Part shown: one piece after another, positions 18,601-25,946 of the stretch
How the letters are laid out: every line of letters begins with the position of its first letter
Position numbering within the stretch: the stretch's first letter is position 1
Source of the DNA: Pseudovibrio brasiliensis
Lineage (GTDB): Bacteria; Pseudomonadota; Alphaproteobacteria; Rhizobiales; Stappiaceae
DNA length: 64,000 nt
Direction: 5' to 3'
Assembly (NCBI RefSeq): GCF_018282095.1
Contig: NZ_CP074126.1
Coordinates: 2,954,291-3,018,290 of the forward strand
Position numbers and translations under genes: made by a program
The notes under the pieces: generated by a model
Seen by the model: only the letters and a program-made list of their open reading frames with translations
The model's database searches: none
Told to the model about the DNA's origin: nothing

Positions 18601-21600
18601 AAGTGAGCGCCGGTAACCGTCGCACCATCAGCACCTTCCTCAAACTGCAATTGGCCAGAGACGACAGCACCAAGATTAGTTGCCTCATCCACCACAATCT
18701 GAGAGCCAGAGCGAATGGCATTTGGTTCATCATCATGGAAGATGATCTTGTCGCCAATCACAGTAGTCGCTGTGTCTGTATCACCGTCACCATCTGTGAT
18801 GGTCAAACGAGCAACGATCTTATCACCAAGATCAAGACTTTCATCATGACCCGGCTGAGTATGTTCAAGTGAAGCATACTGAACCACACTGACTGTTCCA
18901 TTGTCATCAATGGAAACTGCAAAGATTACAGCCGCATCACCGTCACCCGCACGACCAACGATCAGATCACCCTCTGTGTAAAGGTTGATCGGAACACCTT
19001 CAGTCGTCTGCAATCCAGAATTCAGACCTTCAGTAGAAATTTCCAGAGTGACTACGATATCGTCATCAGAAACACCATCAGCCCCACCAAAGATCTCAGC
19101 ATCCAGAACACTCTGCTGCTGAGCAAAGATCGTCTCCATGCCCGGATCAACAGCAGCGTCAACCTCAACTGCAGCAAACAATGCACGAATATCAGAATCC
19201 GGAGCCGCATTAACCTCATCATGCTGCAAGCCGCTTGTCTCATCCAGCTCAACAGTCTCACCGGTGGTGACAAACTCCTCAATATGTGGGCCATCATCGT
19301 CGAACGTCAGATGTTCACCGATCTCAACCTGAGTTGAGACAGTATCACCATCTTCATCAGTGACCGTCAGAACAGCAGTCACTTTTCCAGCAAGCGACAC
19401 ATGCTCATCAGAAGAAGTCGTGTCTGGATGCTCAATGGACATGTACTGAACCATTGAAACATTGCCGTTCTGGTGAACATGAATGGCAAAAACAGCTTCT
19501 CCATTAGGCCGGCCATTGCTGTCTTCAATCCGACCAACAATCATCCCGTTCTCTTCGAACAAGAAGATTTCCTTACCCTCGGCTAAGCCACCGGTTGTAT
19601 ATAGACCAGATGAGATGCCATCCTGAGCAATTTCAAGAGTAACCTCGTGACTGCCACGCTCATCAGCTCCAACATGTCTATGGAAGTCCAAAACATCATT
19701 GCGCGCGTAGATCGGACCACTCAGGTCTGGGTCACTGCCTTTGCTGTCGACATCTTTGAATGTGTTAAAGCCGAACCAAGGCGGAATGTTATCGCTATGA
19801 GGCCCTTCAGTCTCATCGATGCGAATATGATCATCTATCCAGATGTGAGGCTCAGGAATATCATCAACGACGGTCACATCCAGCTTGCCGTCCAGATCAA
19901 CAGTGTCACCGTCTCCGTCTGTCGCAACAATCACAGACCCAAAGTCAATCGCATCAATCGTGGTGCCATCACTGAGCTGCAATGCAGTGTTCTCACCATT
20001 GCCGGTAACGTGGTCCAACTGGTCGGCCTGCAGCACGGCAAACTCACCAGTTTCACTGTTCAGGATCAAACCGATTACCGGACGACCGTCAGCGATGCCG
20101 ACCATTAGCGTGAGCTTGGCATTCAGCTGAACACTCTGGAACTCAACGGCATCTCCATCAGAGGTCAGTCCCAGATCTGTCAGCTGTTGTTCTGCATCAC
20201 CTGCGAAAGTGAAGGAACCTGAACCAGCATCTCCATCAGCACCAAAGTCGACAACACCCTGTAAACTACCAGTATTAATCGCGGAACCAGTCCAGAAGTC
20301 AGTCCAGTTGCCGTCACCCTCAATCCCCCAGTAATCAGGGCTGGTGCCGGTAGACAGAGGCGTATCGATATCATCTTCATCAATGGTGACATCCCGCTGC
20401 TGATTGGTTACACGCGGACCGTCGTCATCAAATGTCAGCAAGTCACCAACAGCAATCTCAGTTGAAACAGCATCACCATCTTCATCTGTAACCGTCAGGA
20501 TCGCGGTAACTTTCCCGTTAAGCGATACGTGTTCATCGGAAGACTCGGTATCCGGATGCTCAATGGACATGTATTGAACCATTGAGACCTTTCCGTTCTG
20601 ATGCAGGTGGATCGCAAACGCTGCCTCGCCACTTGGAACACGGCCAACAATCTGACCATCTTCTAGAGTGAGCGTAATTGGAGCGCCTTCTGTCGTGGTC
20701 AAATCAGACGTAGCTTCATCAATGCGGAATACGAGCTCATGGCTGCCACGATCATCAGCTCCAACATGTCTATGGAAGTCCAGAACATCATTGCGCGCGT
20801 AGATCGGGCCACTCAGGTCTGGATCACTGCCCTTGTCATCAATGTCTTTAAACAGCTTACGAATACGCCACTTCGCGGGAACGTTGTCGCTGTGATCACC
20901 TTCAGTCTCATCAATGCGAATATGATCATCCACCCAGATGTGAGGCTCAGGAACATCATCAACAACGGTCACATCCAGCTTGCCGCCCAGTTCGACGGTA
21001 TCTCCGTCTCCATCTCTGGCAACAATCACAGACCCAAAGTCAATCGCATCAATCGTGGTACCATCACTGAGCTGCAATGCAGTGTTCTCACCATTACCTG
21101 CGACATGATCCAGCTGATCCGCCTGCAACACCGCAAACTCACCAGTTTCACTATTTAGTGCCAGACCGATAACAGGACGACCATTCGCGACACCAAGCAT
21201 CAGAGTGATATTTGGTGTCAGCTGAAGACTGTCAAACTGAATGCTATCTCCGCCAGAGGTCAGACCAAGACTGGTCAGCTGCTGAGTAGCATCATTCACG
21301 AATGTGAACGAGTTAGCGCCCGCATCCCCGTCTGCTCCAAAGTTAACAACACCTTGCAGATCGCCGAATGAGATTGCTGCACCAGTCCAGAGCTCAGTCA
21401 GACTCTCATCACCTTCAAAGCCCCAGTAATCAGGGCTGGTACCAGTAGAGAAGATGGTATCGATATCATCTTCATCAACAGTAACGCCTTGCTCCGCACC
21501 TGTCAGGCTCGGACCATCATCGCCAAAGCGGATCTTTTCGCCAATTGCGATGCTGTCGCTGGCAACATCACCGTCCCCATCAGTAACAGTCAGAACGGCT

Positions 21601-24600
21601 GAGATCGTGCCATCCAGATTGACGAACTCATCATGATCGCTGGTATCCAGCTGCTTGATGGACTGGTACTGCGCAAGGCTGACTTCACCAGCCTCATCAA
21701 TGGCAATTGCAAACACGGCGTCGCCATCCGCACCACCAACACGGCCAACAACAAGACCTTTTTCCAGATAAAGCGTAATCGGAGTACCATCAGTGGTGGT
21801 AAGACCAGAGTCCGCATCATCAATACTCAGCGTCACCGTATGGGTCGCACCATCTGCTCCGTTGTCGTAAGCAAAGTCCACCACGTTATCACGGGCAAAC
21901 TGAGGCTCCATATCTTCGTCAGAACCTTTGTTTGCCACATTCGCAAACAGATCAGAAACAGCCGTATCTGTGGTGTCGTCATTGTCCAGACCAGCACTCT
22001 CATCAACCTGAACGTATTTGTTCAGCTCAAGCGAGGTAATGGTTGGGCCATCATCACCAAAGCGGATCTTTTCGCCAATTGCGATATCCTGGCTCGCAAC
22101 ATCACCATCCCCATCAGTAACGGTCAGAACAGCAGAGATCTTGCCATCCAGGTTGACGAACTCATCGTGATCGCTGGTATCCGGCTGTTTGATGGACTGA
22201 TACTGCGCAAGGCTGACTTCGCCAGCCTCATCAATGGCAATCGCAAACACAGCATCGCCATCTGCACCACCAACACGACCAACAACAAGACCGTTTTGCA
22301 GGTAAAGCAGAATGTCATCGCCAGAGGTGGTCTGAAGACCAGAAGACATACCGTCTTCCTCGATGCTCAGCGTCGCCGTATGGGTCGCGCCATCTGCTCC
22401 GTTGTCATAGGCAAAGTCCACCACGTTATCACGGGCAAACTGAGGCTCCATATCTTCGTCAGAACCTTTGAAAGCCACGTTCGCAAACAGGTCAGAAACA
22501 GTCGTATCTGTGGTGTCGTCATTGTCCAGACCAGCGCTCTCATCAACCTGAACGTACTTGTTCACCTCAAGCGAGGTAATGGTTGGGCCATCATCGCCAA
22601 AGCGGATCTTCTCGCCAATTGCGATATCCTGGCTCGCAACATCACCATCCCCATCAGTAACGGTCAGAACAGCAGAGATCTTGCCATCCAGGTTCACAAA
22701 CTCATCATGATCGCTGGTGTCCGGCTGCTTGATGGACTGGTACTGCGCAAGGCTGACTTCACCAGCTTCATCAATGGCAATTGCAAACACAGCATCGCCA
22801 TCCGCACCGCCAACACGGCCAACAACAAGGCCATCTTGCAGGTAAAGCAGAATGTCATCGCCAGAGGTGGTCTGAAGACCAGAAGACATACCGTCTTCCT
22901 CGATGCTCAGCGTCACTGTATGGGTCGCACCATCTGCTCCGTTGTCGTAAGCAAAGTCCACCACGTTATCACGGGCAAACTGAGGCTCCATATCTTCGTC
23001 AGAACCTTTGTTTGCCACATTCGCAAACAGGTCAGAAACAGCCGTATCTGTGGTGTCGTCATTGTCCAGACCAGCACTCTCATCAACCTGAACGTACTTG
23101 TTCACCTCAAGCGAGGTAATATCAGCCAGATCATCATCAACAATCACAGTGAAGCTTGAGTTTGCGGTGTCGCCATCACTGTCGGTTGCAACAAAATCAA
23201 AAGTTAGGTTGATATCATCTTCAGTGTTGGCAACTGGATGATCCAGAGGCCCCATCAGCTCAAAGCTGTAAGTACCTGCAGCGTCATCGGACAAAGTCAC
23301 CTTGAAGACGACTTCACCACCATCACCTTTGGTCGCGGTCAGCTCAGTACCGTCATCGCTGAGGGAGTAGACCAGAGCAACATCCTCTGAACTCAGTCCT
23401 TGTGGCACTTCAGGTGTTCCGGCAAACTTAACAGAGCGATCACCAACCCCGCCCTGCTCACTGTCCGCATCATCAGCACCCCAATCAATATCGAGAGATG
23501 CTGTTATCGTATTGGACGTGGCAGGTGCATCACCATCAGCATTGTCGTTGTTGTTGCCGATATCAGGAATACCGTCTTCATCTACAGTACCTGTGGTTGG
23601 CTCACCAATTTCTGGCAGGTCGTCAGCAACATTCACAATCAGGAACGAGTCTGCTGAATCTCCATCGGCGTCAAAAGCCTGGAAGCCAAACTCAAGTGCC
23701 AGAATGTCTTTCACATCTGCTTCCAGATGATCCAGATTACCGTGCAGCGTAAAGGTGTACGCACCCGTCTCGGTAAACGTGTTGAGTAGAACCTCGAAAA
23801 CAACTTCACCATTTGGCAACTTAGCTGTCAGCAACTGGCTTCCATCGCCAATTTCATTGGCTGCATCCGCAGTCAGGTCCTGCACTTCATAGGAAAGAGG
23901 CTGCCCGTCAGCTGTCAGGCTCAGAGGATTGCCTGCACGATCAACCGGCACACCATTGTCCAGCTGGAACTGCAGAGATCGCTCAGTAACACCATCAAGA
24001 CCGAAATCAACGTTCAGATTGCCTGTAAAGGAAAGCGGTCCTTTACCAGCATCTGCCCAGTCAGTCTCATCAAGAGCACCAACTTCTGCAATACCGGCAA
24101 CAGGAACATCATCCACGTCTTGCTCAGGGTCATCATTAGCCGCAGCTGCACCTGCATTGTCTTCTGGCTTCAGCAGATCATTAACATTCAGCCCAGGCCC
24201 CAATGGCCCACCGTCAGGATTGTCGTCAAAGTCCTGACCTGAACTGCCTGGCTCTTCCAGCTGATCAGCAATCGGCGTGCCATCACCCGCAGCGGTCTGC
24301 AGAGTATCAACTGGCAGAATTTCAACCAGCGCGCCAAATTCTTCGATGGTCAGTGTCTGGTTTTCACTCAGGATCAGAGAAGCGTCGGTCTGATCGCCAG
24401 TGAAGAACCCTTCAACAAGCAGTGTTCCCCCACCAGAGAACAGGATCTGCAGGCTTTCGCCATATCGGAAGAGACTGACAGGTACCTCCAGCATCTGGCT
24501 GAAGTCGACCAGTTGACCTGGCTGCCGAACGAGAACCTCAGAACTTCCCTCTGCAACAACGCCAATCTTCAGCGTTTGCGGAGGAAACGTAGCTTGGGAG

Positions 24601-24644
24601 GTGTTGGTGGCTGTGTTCGTGGAAGACGCTTGACGCTCTGACAT
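12678..24644 (-). CDS. giant type I-secreted RTX adhesin (LapA-like, 3988 residues) with LapG-type TAAG site
   Basis: A highly acidic secreted surface protein. The N-terminal ~115 residues have a compact domain (TLKIGVVAEGSSEVLVRQ, SLFRYGESLQILFSGGG), then TAAG at 117-120, the motif cut by LapG-type proteases, then an acidic linker. Next come T1SS-143/DUF5801-type repeats (about 355-2300) rich in VDE and DGDGD calcium-type motifs. Two CBM/DUF642-like domains (about 2325-2480 and 2955-3110; VVNGSFEQPDIG ... YLDNIQL) alternate with T1SS-143 units. Cadherin-like domains lie at ~3265-3455 and RTX nonapeptides at ~3820-3870 (GGEGNDLLIG). The C-terminus is a type I secretion target (FDVLDGSFDTVTDF ... 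DGSYTQVDVVA). Upstream on the same strand are LapG and its exporter; a terminator separates it from lapG, so it has its own promoter. Confidence 0.93.
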   Translation of the reverse strand: MSERQASSTNTATNTSQATFPPQTLKIGVVAEGSSEVLVRQPGQLVDFSQMLEVPVSLFRYGESLQILFSGGGTLLVEGFFTGDQTDASLILSENQTLTIEEFGALVEILPVDTLQTAAGDGTPIADQLEEPGSSGQDFDDNPDGGPLGPGLNVNDLLKPEDNAGAAAANDDPEQDVDDVPVAGIAEVGALDETDWADAGKGPLSFTGNLNVDFGLDGVTERSLQFQLDNGVPVDRAGNPLSLTADGQPLSYEVQDLTADAANEIGDGSQLLTAKLPNGEVVFEVLLNTFTETGAYTFTLHGNLDHLEADVKDILALEFGFQAFDADGDSADSFLIVNVADDLPEIGEPTTGTVDEDGIPDIGNNNDNADGDAPATSNTITASLDIDWGADDADSEQGGVGDRSVKFAGTPEVPQGLSSEDVALVYSLSDDGTELTATKGDGGEVVFKVTLSDDAAGTYSFELMGPLDHPVANTEDDINLTFDFVATDSDGDTANSSFTVIVDDDLADITSLEVNKYVQVDESAGLDNDDTTDTAVSDLFANVANKGSDEDMEPQFARDNVVDFAYDNGADGATHTVTLSIEEDGMSSGLQTTSGDDILLYLQDGLVVGRVGGADGDAVFAIAIDEAGEVSLAQYQSIKQPDTSDHDEFVNLDGKISAVLTVTDGDGDVASQDIAIGEKIRFGDDGPTITSLEVNKYVQVDESAGLDNDDTTDTTVSDLFANVAFKGSDEDMEPQFARDNVVDFAYDNGADGATHTATLSIEEDGMSSGLQTTSGDDILLYLQNGLVVGRVGGADGDAVFAIAIDEAGEVSLAQYQSIKQPDTSDHDEFVNLDGKISAVLTVTDGDGDVASQDIAIGEKIRFGDDGPTITSLELNKYVQVDESAGLDNDDTTDTAVSDLFANVANKGSDEDMEPQFARDNVVDFAYDNGADGATHTVTLSIDDADSGLTTTDGTPITLYLEKGLVVGRVGGADGDAVFAIAIDEAGEVSLAQYQSIKQLDTSDHDEFVNLDGTISAVLTVTDGDGDVASDSIAIGEKIRFGDDGPSLTGAEQGVTVDEDDIDTIFSTGTSPDYWGFEGDESLTELWTGAAISFGDLQGVVNFGADGDAGANSFTFVNDATQQLTSLGLTSGGDSIQFDSLQLTPNITLMLGVANGRPVIGLALNSETGEFAVLQADQLDHVAGNGENTALQLSDGTTIDAIDFGSVIVARDGDGDTVELGGKLDVTVVDDVPEPHIWVDDHIRIDETEGDHSDNVPAKWRIRKLFKDIDDKGSDPDLSGPIYARNDVLDFHRHVGADDRGSHELVFRIDEATSDLTTTEGAPITLTLEDGQIVGRVPSGEAAFAIHLHQNGKVSMVQYMSIEHPDTESSDEHVSLNGKVTAILTVTDEDGDAVSTEIAVGDLLTFDDDGPRVTNQQRDVTIDEDDIDTPLSTGTSPDYWGIEGDGNWTDFWTGSAINTGSLQGVVDFGADGDAGSGSFTFAGDAEQQLTDLGLTSDGDAVEFQSVQLNAKLTLMVGIADGRPVIGLILNSETGEFAVLQADQLDHVTGNGENTALQLSDGTTIDAIDFGSVIVATDGDGDTVDLDGKLDVTVVDDIPEPHIWIDDHIRIDETEGPHSDNIPPWFGFNTFKDVDSKGSDPDLSGPIYARNDVLDFHRHVGADERGSHEVTLEIAQDGISSGLYTTGGLAEGKEIFLFEENGMIVGRIEDSNGRPNGEAVFAIHVHQNGNVSMVQYMSIEHPDTTSSDEHVSLAGKVTAVLTVTDEDGDTVSTQVEIGEHLTFDDDGPHIEEFVTTGETVELDETSGLQHDEVNAAPDSDIRALFAAVEVDAAVDPGMETIFAQQQSVLDAEIFGGADGVSDDDIVVTLEISTEGLNSGLQTTEGVPINLYTEGDLIVGRAGDGDAAVIFAVSIDDNGTVSVVQYASLEHTQPGHDESLDLGDKIVARLTITDGDGDTDTATTVIGDKIIFHDDEPNAIRSGSQIVVDEATNLGAVVSGQLQFEEGADGATVTGAHFRNSQGYVRRYDMEEPRGQRGDFLTVGGEKIVLSSTTDASGIITLEGTTETSGSAAFTVVVQPDGSYDFTQILGFDHPDAGEAGSDDSIDLRLRFTVTDGDGDTSTATAVISVQDDEVVLTGDAVTAKADEDDIVGDRSGVPGNQPNDGNGDGSTTGTYDVKGPAYVTENIRNLVDFGNDGGAFVIAADAVSTLESMDLKSGGEKLSYVVIGSKLVGYLETTGDTEYKFADDHPVFSLELTSDNGDVVFKLFDQLDHIAGHLENEHSGQLMIDFGSVIDAVDGDGDRVDLDGKFTIQIVDDVPSIDYNAYEKNLVVNGSFEQPDIGSSYDFFSSIDGWQSTNGTDFEIHSDSFSQPRDGEQYLELDMDAGGAVDGIYQNIVTEADAQYELLFSLADRADNGPSSEVRVLWNGVEVGVYSTDSTDWMNISVNVVGTGQNGGDRLEFVEVSGSSQNNGLGTYLDNIQLYKTAGYVDEAALGEAEPVVATESLGIMWGADDANTNTGGVSDRSVVFDTSSTNPPSGLSSDGVQLVYEFSADGTTLKALKGSGGDEVFTVTLSDADSGSYIFTLVGNLDHDVAGSEEELLLYFGFTAKDSDGDTAPGSFRVVVNDDLLEIGSPLASTVDEDGLLDGNKDSASGDAAATSASASDVSLDINWGADDGVRTVTFASNSVLPAGVTSDGVSLVYTLSQGDTVLTATKAGSSEVVFVVTLSDEGTGSYSFDLKGNLDHPAGDDENDIDLSFEFVATDGDGDTASSSFTVTVDDDMPVIGVPVDSIVDEDGLSAGNKDDAPGDAAATETMVDDVALNISWGADNANSNAGGAGDRSVTFASNSVLPTGLSSDGVSLVYTLSQGDAVLTATKAGSSEVVFVVTLSDEGTGSYSFDLKGNLDHPAGDDENDIDLTFNFVAQDSDGDTASSNFTVTVDDDSPVLDDSVYGQNLVVNGSFEDPDIGSKGHKAVDTMSGWMSTNGTRFEIHSNSFSPSSDGEQYLELDKDAGGTVDGIYQNIITDANTQYELSFDLADRVNNSPGSDVRVLWNGVEVGEGVYSTDSTDWSNFKITVVGTGQAGGDRLEFIELTTPGQNNGLGTYLDNIQLHKVGPIVDEADIEGGSAVASDELHIKWGADDAASGANARAVTFADSLDGTAAKTDGNTDLKSAGSPVFLKSFGAVLIGYTDVVPQSATDTGDAVFKVTLSGDGSGAYTFELLRQLDHEGAEAEDLSLTFDFVATDSDGDGVSGDFTVNIVDDVPTGAADNASGEEDLSFKIDVLANDEVGADKAATILLENGGATDQGGIVTVNPDGTVQYTSPQQNFNGSDSFSYVIEDADGDRSEVVTVTVEVTPVNDRPELTVTNVQSKFAENGTGPVAEFSAFDVDGDALTYSLTGDDAHLFEIRGNEVYFKAAPDFENPLDAGQDPKNDYDFNIVVSDGEKADSEDISVSVTDLAAELSLFFKPGSSNAFTVRDDFEAHGGSYSYDHSHNNGVINWSGAWTENGNLDGDSDYGDVYVPQQGGAISGHLYFPHWTPNGEGSISRSIDLTNGENVKLEVSVGNRLEFGDDQFDLVIEWDGGSARIPMFDQSTAGRSEVITIDISNLPGWNPSETTITFDVSGMEGNNDYARVLDVKIFGDIVIDPTTEHDVDFTLGGEGVAIANMLGVDDGDNNAANNQLSSAVITLKNYQQGDALSYIPQGAYAGISATVAVVGGSLVLTLSGEASHAAYVAAIKAIEFNTSSNDPVRTIEMVVSNGSEESGVATTTINVIGNTDNPSTIFVDYNEPAYSQNKFFENDPDMNPGWHYRLNGTDQNDRIEGQGNWHNDMFGGEGNDLLIGDDWHPVSHRNYSDTFNGGAGYDRMTSGSEDDLDTFIFDVLDGSFDTVTDFDGTAQGEVDLTVDRLDISALLNKAFGDDEVDAAEAGQYVKIQENGSGSDVLVDVDGVANGENWSKIAHLDNISQTDTIKVVLDDDGSYTQVDVVA
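15300..17690 (-). repeat. duplicated block in the adhesin gene: CBM/DUF642-like domain plus T1SS-143 units
   Basis: The segments around 15,310-15,790 and 17,190-17,680 encode two similar carbohydrate-binding-like domains (NLVVNGSFE, GEQYLELD, GGDRLEF, GLGTYLDNIQL in both). Between them lie T1SS-143 units whose DNA is near-identical over long stretches (compare 15,900-16,090 with 16,390-16,580). This reads as internal duplication of a domain block. Confidence 0.75.
19285..21506 (-). repeat. two tandem ~1.1-kb repeats in the adhesin gene
   Basis: Two consecutive units with a period of about 1094 bp: the landmark GCTGGT before the VDEDDID-coding stretch falls at 21,435 and 20,341. Each encodes a domain pair (STGTSPDYWG ... 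VLQADQLDHV, then EPHIW-DDHIRIDETEG ... YARNDVLDFHRHVGAD). Copies differ at scattered sites and by a short insertion in the membrane-distal copy. Confidence 0.8.
21507..23120 (-). repeat. three tandem ~540-bp near-identical repeats in the adhesin gene
   Basis: The sequence CTCAAGCGAGGTAAT recurs at exact 540-bp spacing (starting at 22,026, 22,566 and 23,106), and long stretches are identical or differ by single bases. Units 22,041-22,580 and 22,581-23,120 are the closest. The third (21,507-22,040) is 6 bp shorter. Each encodes a ~180-residue domain starting around ITSLEVNKYVQVDESAGLD. Such identity suggests recent duplication or ongoing recombination. Confidence 0.9.
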
Positions 24645-24942
24645 AGTAGCAAACCCGACGCATAAACAGTTTTAATAAAATTTTAGCAATTGCGCCGATA
24701 ATTTTGCCAATCCTGATAAAAGTCAAATCATTTCCTTAAGGAAATTTTAACATCGTTAATTCCGTCACAGTACGGCAACACCCTAAAATCGCGCATTTCT
24801 GCGACCAAGGTTTTAATTTGATTAAATTTTATTGAGTATTTTACTTTTTGTTAAACACCGCTCCCTATACAGGGTGGCGAAGTTATTAACGGGAAATGGT
24901 GCTTTTTGAGAGCTGATTGGCTGGAGAAAGGGCTTCCCGAAC
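24645..24942 (-). promoter_or_regulatory. A+T-rich promoter region of the giant adhesin
   Basis: There are 298 bp between the lapG terminator and the adhesin start, with several A/T runs and a 16-bp perfect palindrome (24730-24745) 86 bp upstream of the start codon. No gene is seen. The adhesin ATG has only a weak ribosome-binding site (GGGTTTGCTACT). I cannot place -35/-10 elements with confidence. Confidence 0.55.
24730..24745. promoter_or_regulatory. 16-bp perfect palindrome upstream of the adhesin gene
   Basis: ATTTCCTTAAGGAAAT is fully self-complementary and stands alone in the adhesin promoter region. It is a candidate operator for an unknown regulator. Confidence 0.4.
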
Positions 24943-24985
24943 AAAAAAAGAGCGCGTTCTTTGCCCCTTGTAACGCGCTCAAAAA
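24943..24985 (-). terminator. rho-independent terminator after lapG
   Basis: On the minus strand GAGCGCGTT (complement of 24972-24980) pairs with AACGCGCTC (complement of 24950-24958), followed by seven T. It lies 28 bp after the lapG stop and insulates the exporter-lapG operon from the adhesin gene. Confidence 0.88.
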
Positions 24986-25012
24986 TAGGTTTTGTAAACT
25001 GGATTCGCGGTT

Positions 25013-25918
25013 CTAGTTGAACGCGCGGGTCATTGCAGCAAGAGATGTATACTTGATCTTTTGCGGGAGCTGCTGGCCACTACCGGCAACATGCACCCAT
25101 TTATAGTTTTTGGTGTCTTGCTTAAGTGCGACACGACCGAAGCGATTATCCAGCACGTACTCCCCTCCTTTATAGGAGAGATTGAGGATCGCGTGGTACT
25201 GGCCAATTTTGGTATCATATACCGCAACTACCTTCATATCTTCCGCCGGAATACCAAGCTCTCTTAAGGTCCAGTACTTCAGGACAGCATAATCCTCGCA
25301 ATCCCCTCTGCGCTGGCTTAGCGTTTCTATCGGAGAAGCCCAATAGTCGCTTTGCCCCCACACTTGCTGATCACTCTTGTAACTGATCAGCGCGTTAATT
25401 CCACGATTAACGTAGGAAAGCTGCTTGTGACGAGGAAGCTTGCGAGCTGACTTGATAAGATTGCCCCAGGTATTCAGCACGCCAACTTCACATTTCTCGC
25501 TGCTTTTCAAACACTTGGAAGAGCTCGTGATACTATCCATCTGGCTGGTAATAATACTCCAGCGCATATCGATAGAAGTTCCTGCGGCAGAACGAACAAC
25601 GCTTTGAAGCTTGCTGGTAGACTTATCAAGAATAGCATCAGCCCCATGAGCAGAAGCCGTTTCGATAGCTGGAAGCTCAGGCTTTGCCATTGGCACAGGC
25701 ATGCGAGCTTTGGACAGAACTACCGGCTGAGGGGTAGAAACAGAAGCGAGATCCATTGGAAAATAAGGGGTTTGCGGCTCCAGTGCAGCAGCCGCAGTAA
25801 CAAACTGAGAAAATCCAAGCGCAACACCGGCAAATCCGAGAGCTGCAGCTTTGTAGACACAATAATCCTTCGTTGCCGCACGGCGTCTGCCGGCGGCCCA
25901 AAACCTATTACAAAACAT
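25013..25918 (-). CDS. lapG: LapG-type periplasmic cysteine protease (adhesin release)
   Basis: A 301-residue bacterial transglutaminase-like cysteine proteinase (BTLCP). A signal peptide spans about 22-46 (YKAAALGFAGVALGF ... AAAALEP), so it is periplasmic. The catalytic triad is visible: Cys207 in RRGDCEDYA, His242 in GQYHAIL and Asp257 in YVLDNRF. The acidic residues around the Cys (GDCED) are those that bind calcium in known LapG proteins. The family cuts LapA-type adhesins after two alanines near the N-terminus, freeing the cell, unless LapD with c-di-GMP sequesters it. The adhesin next door has TAAG at 117-120. The ATG follows AGGGGCG by seven bases. No lapD gene lies in this window. 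Confidence 0.92.
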   Translation of the reverse strand: MFCNRFWAAGRRRAATKDYCVYKAAALGFAGVALGFSQFVTAAAALEPQTPYFPMDLASVSTPQPVVLSKARMPVPMAKPELPAIETASAHGADAILDKSTSKLQSVVRSAAGTSIDMRWSIITSQMDSITSSSKCLKSSEKCEVGVLNTWGNLIKSARKLPRHKQLSYVNRGINALISYKSDQQVWGQSDYWASPIETLSQRRGDCEDYAVLKYWTLRELGIPAEDMKVVAVYDTKIGQYHAILNLSYKGGEYVLDNRFGRVALKQDTKNYKWVHVAGSGQQLPQKIKYTSLAAMTRAFN

Positions 25919-25946
25919 CCTGACGCCCCTTGTCAGGCGCTCGAAA

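Noticed and set aside
15300..23120. Regularly spaced repeats as a possible CRISPR array
   Set aside because: The repeats are long, in frame and encode protein domains; there are no short direct repeats with unique spacers.
21633..23159. 508-residue open frame on the plus strand inside the adhesin gene
   Set aside because: It is antisense to the 540-bp repeats, repeats with them, and has no ribosome-binding site or recognisable domain.
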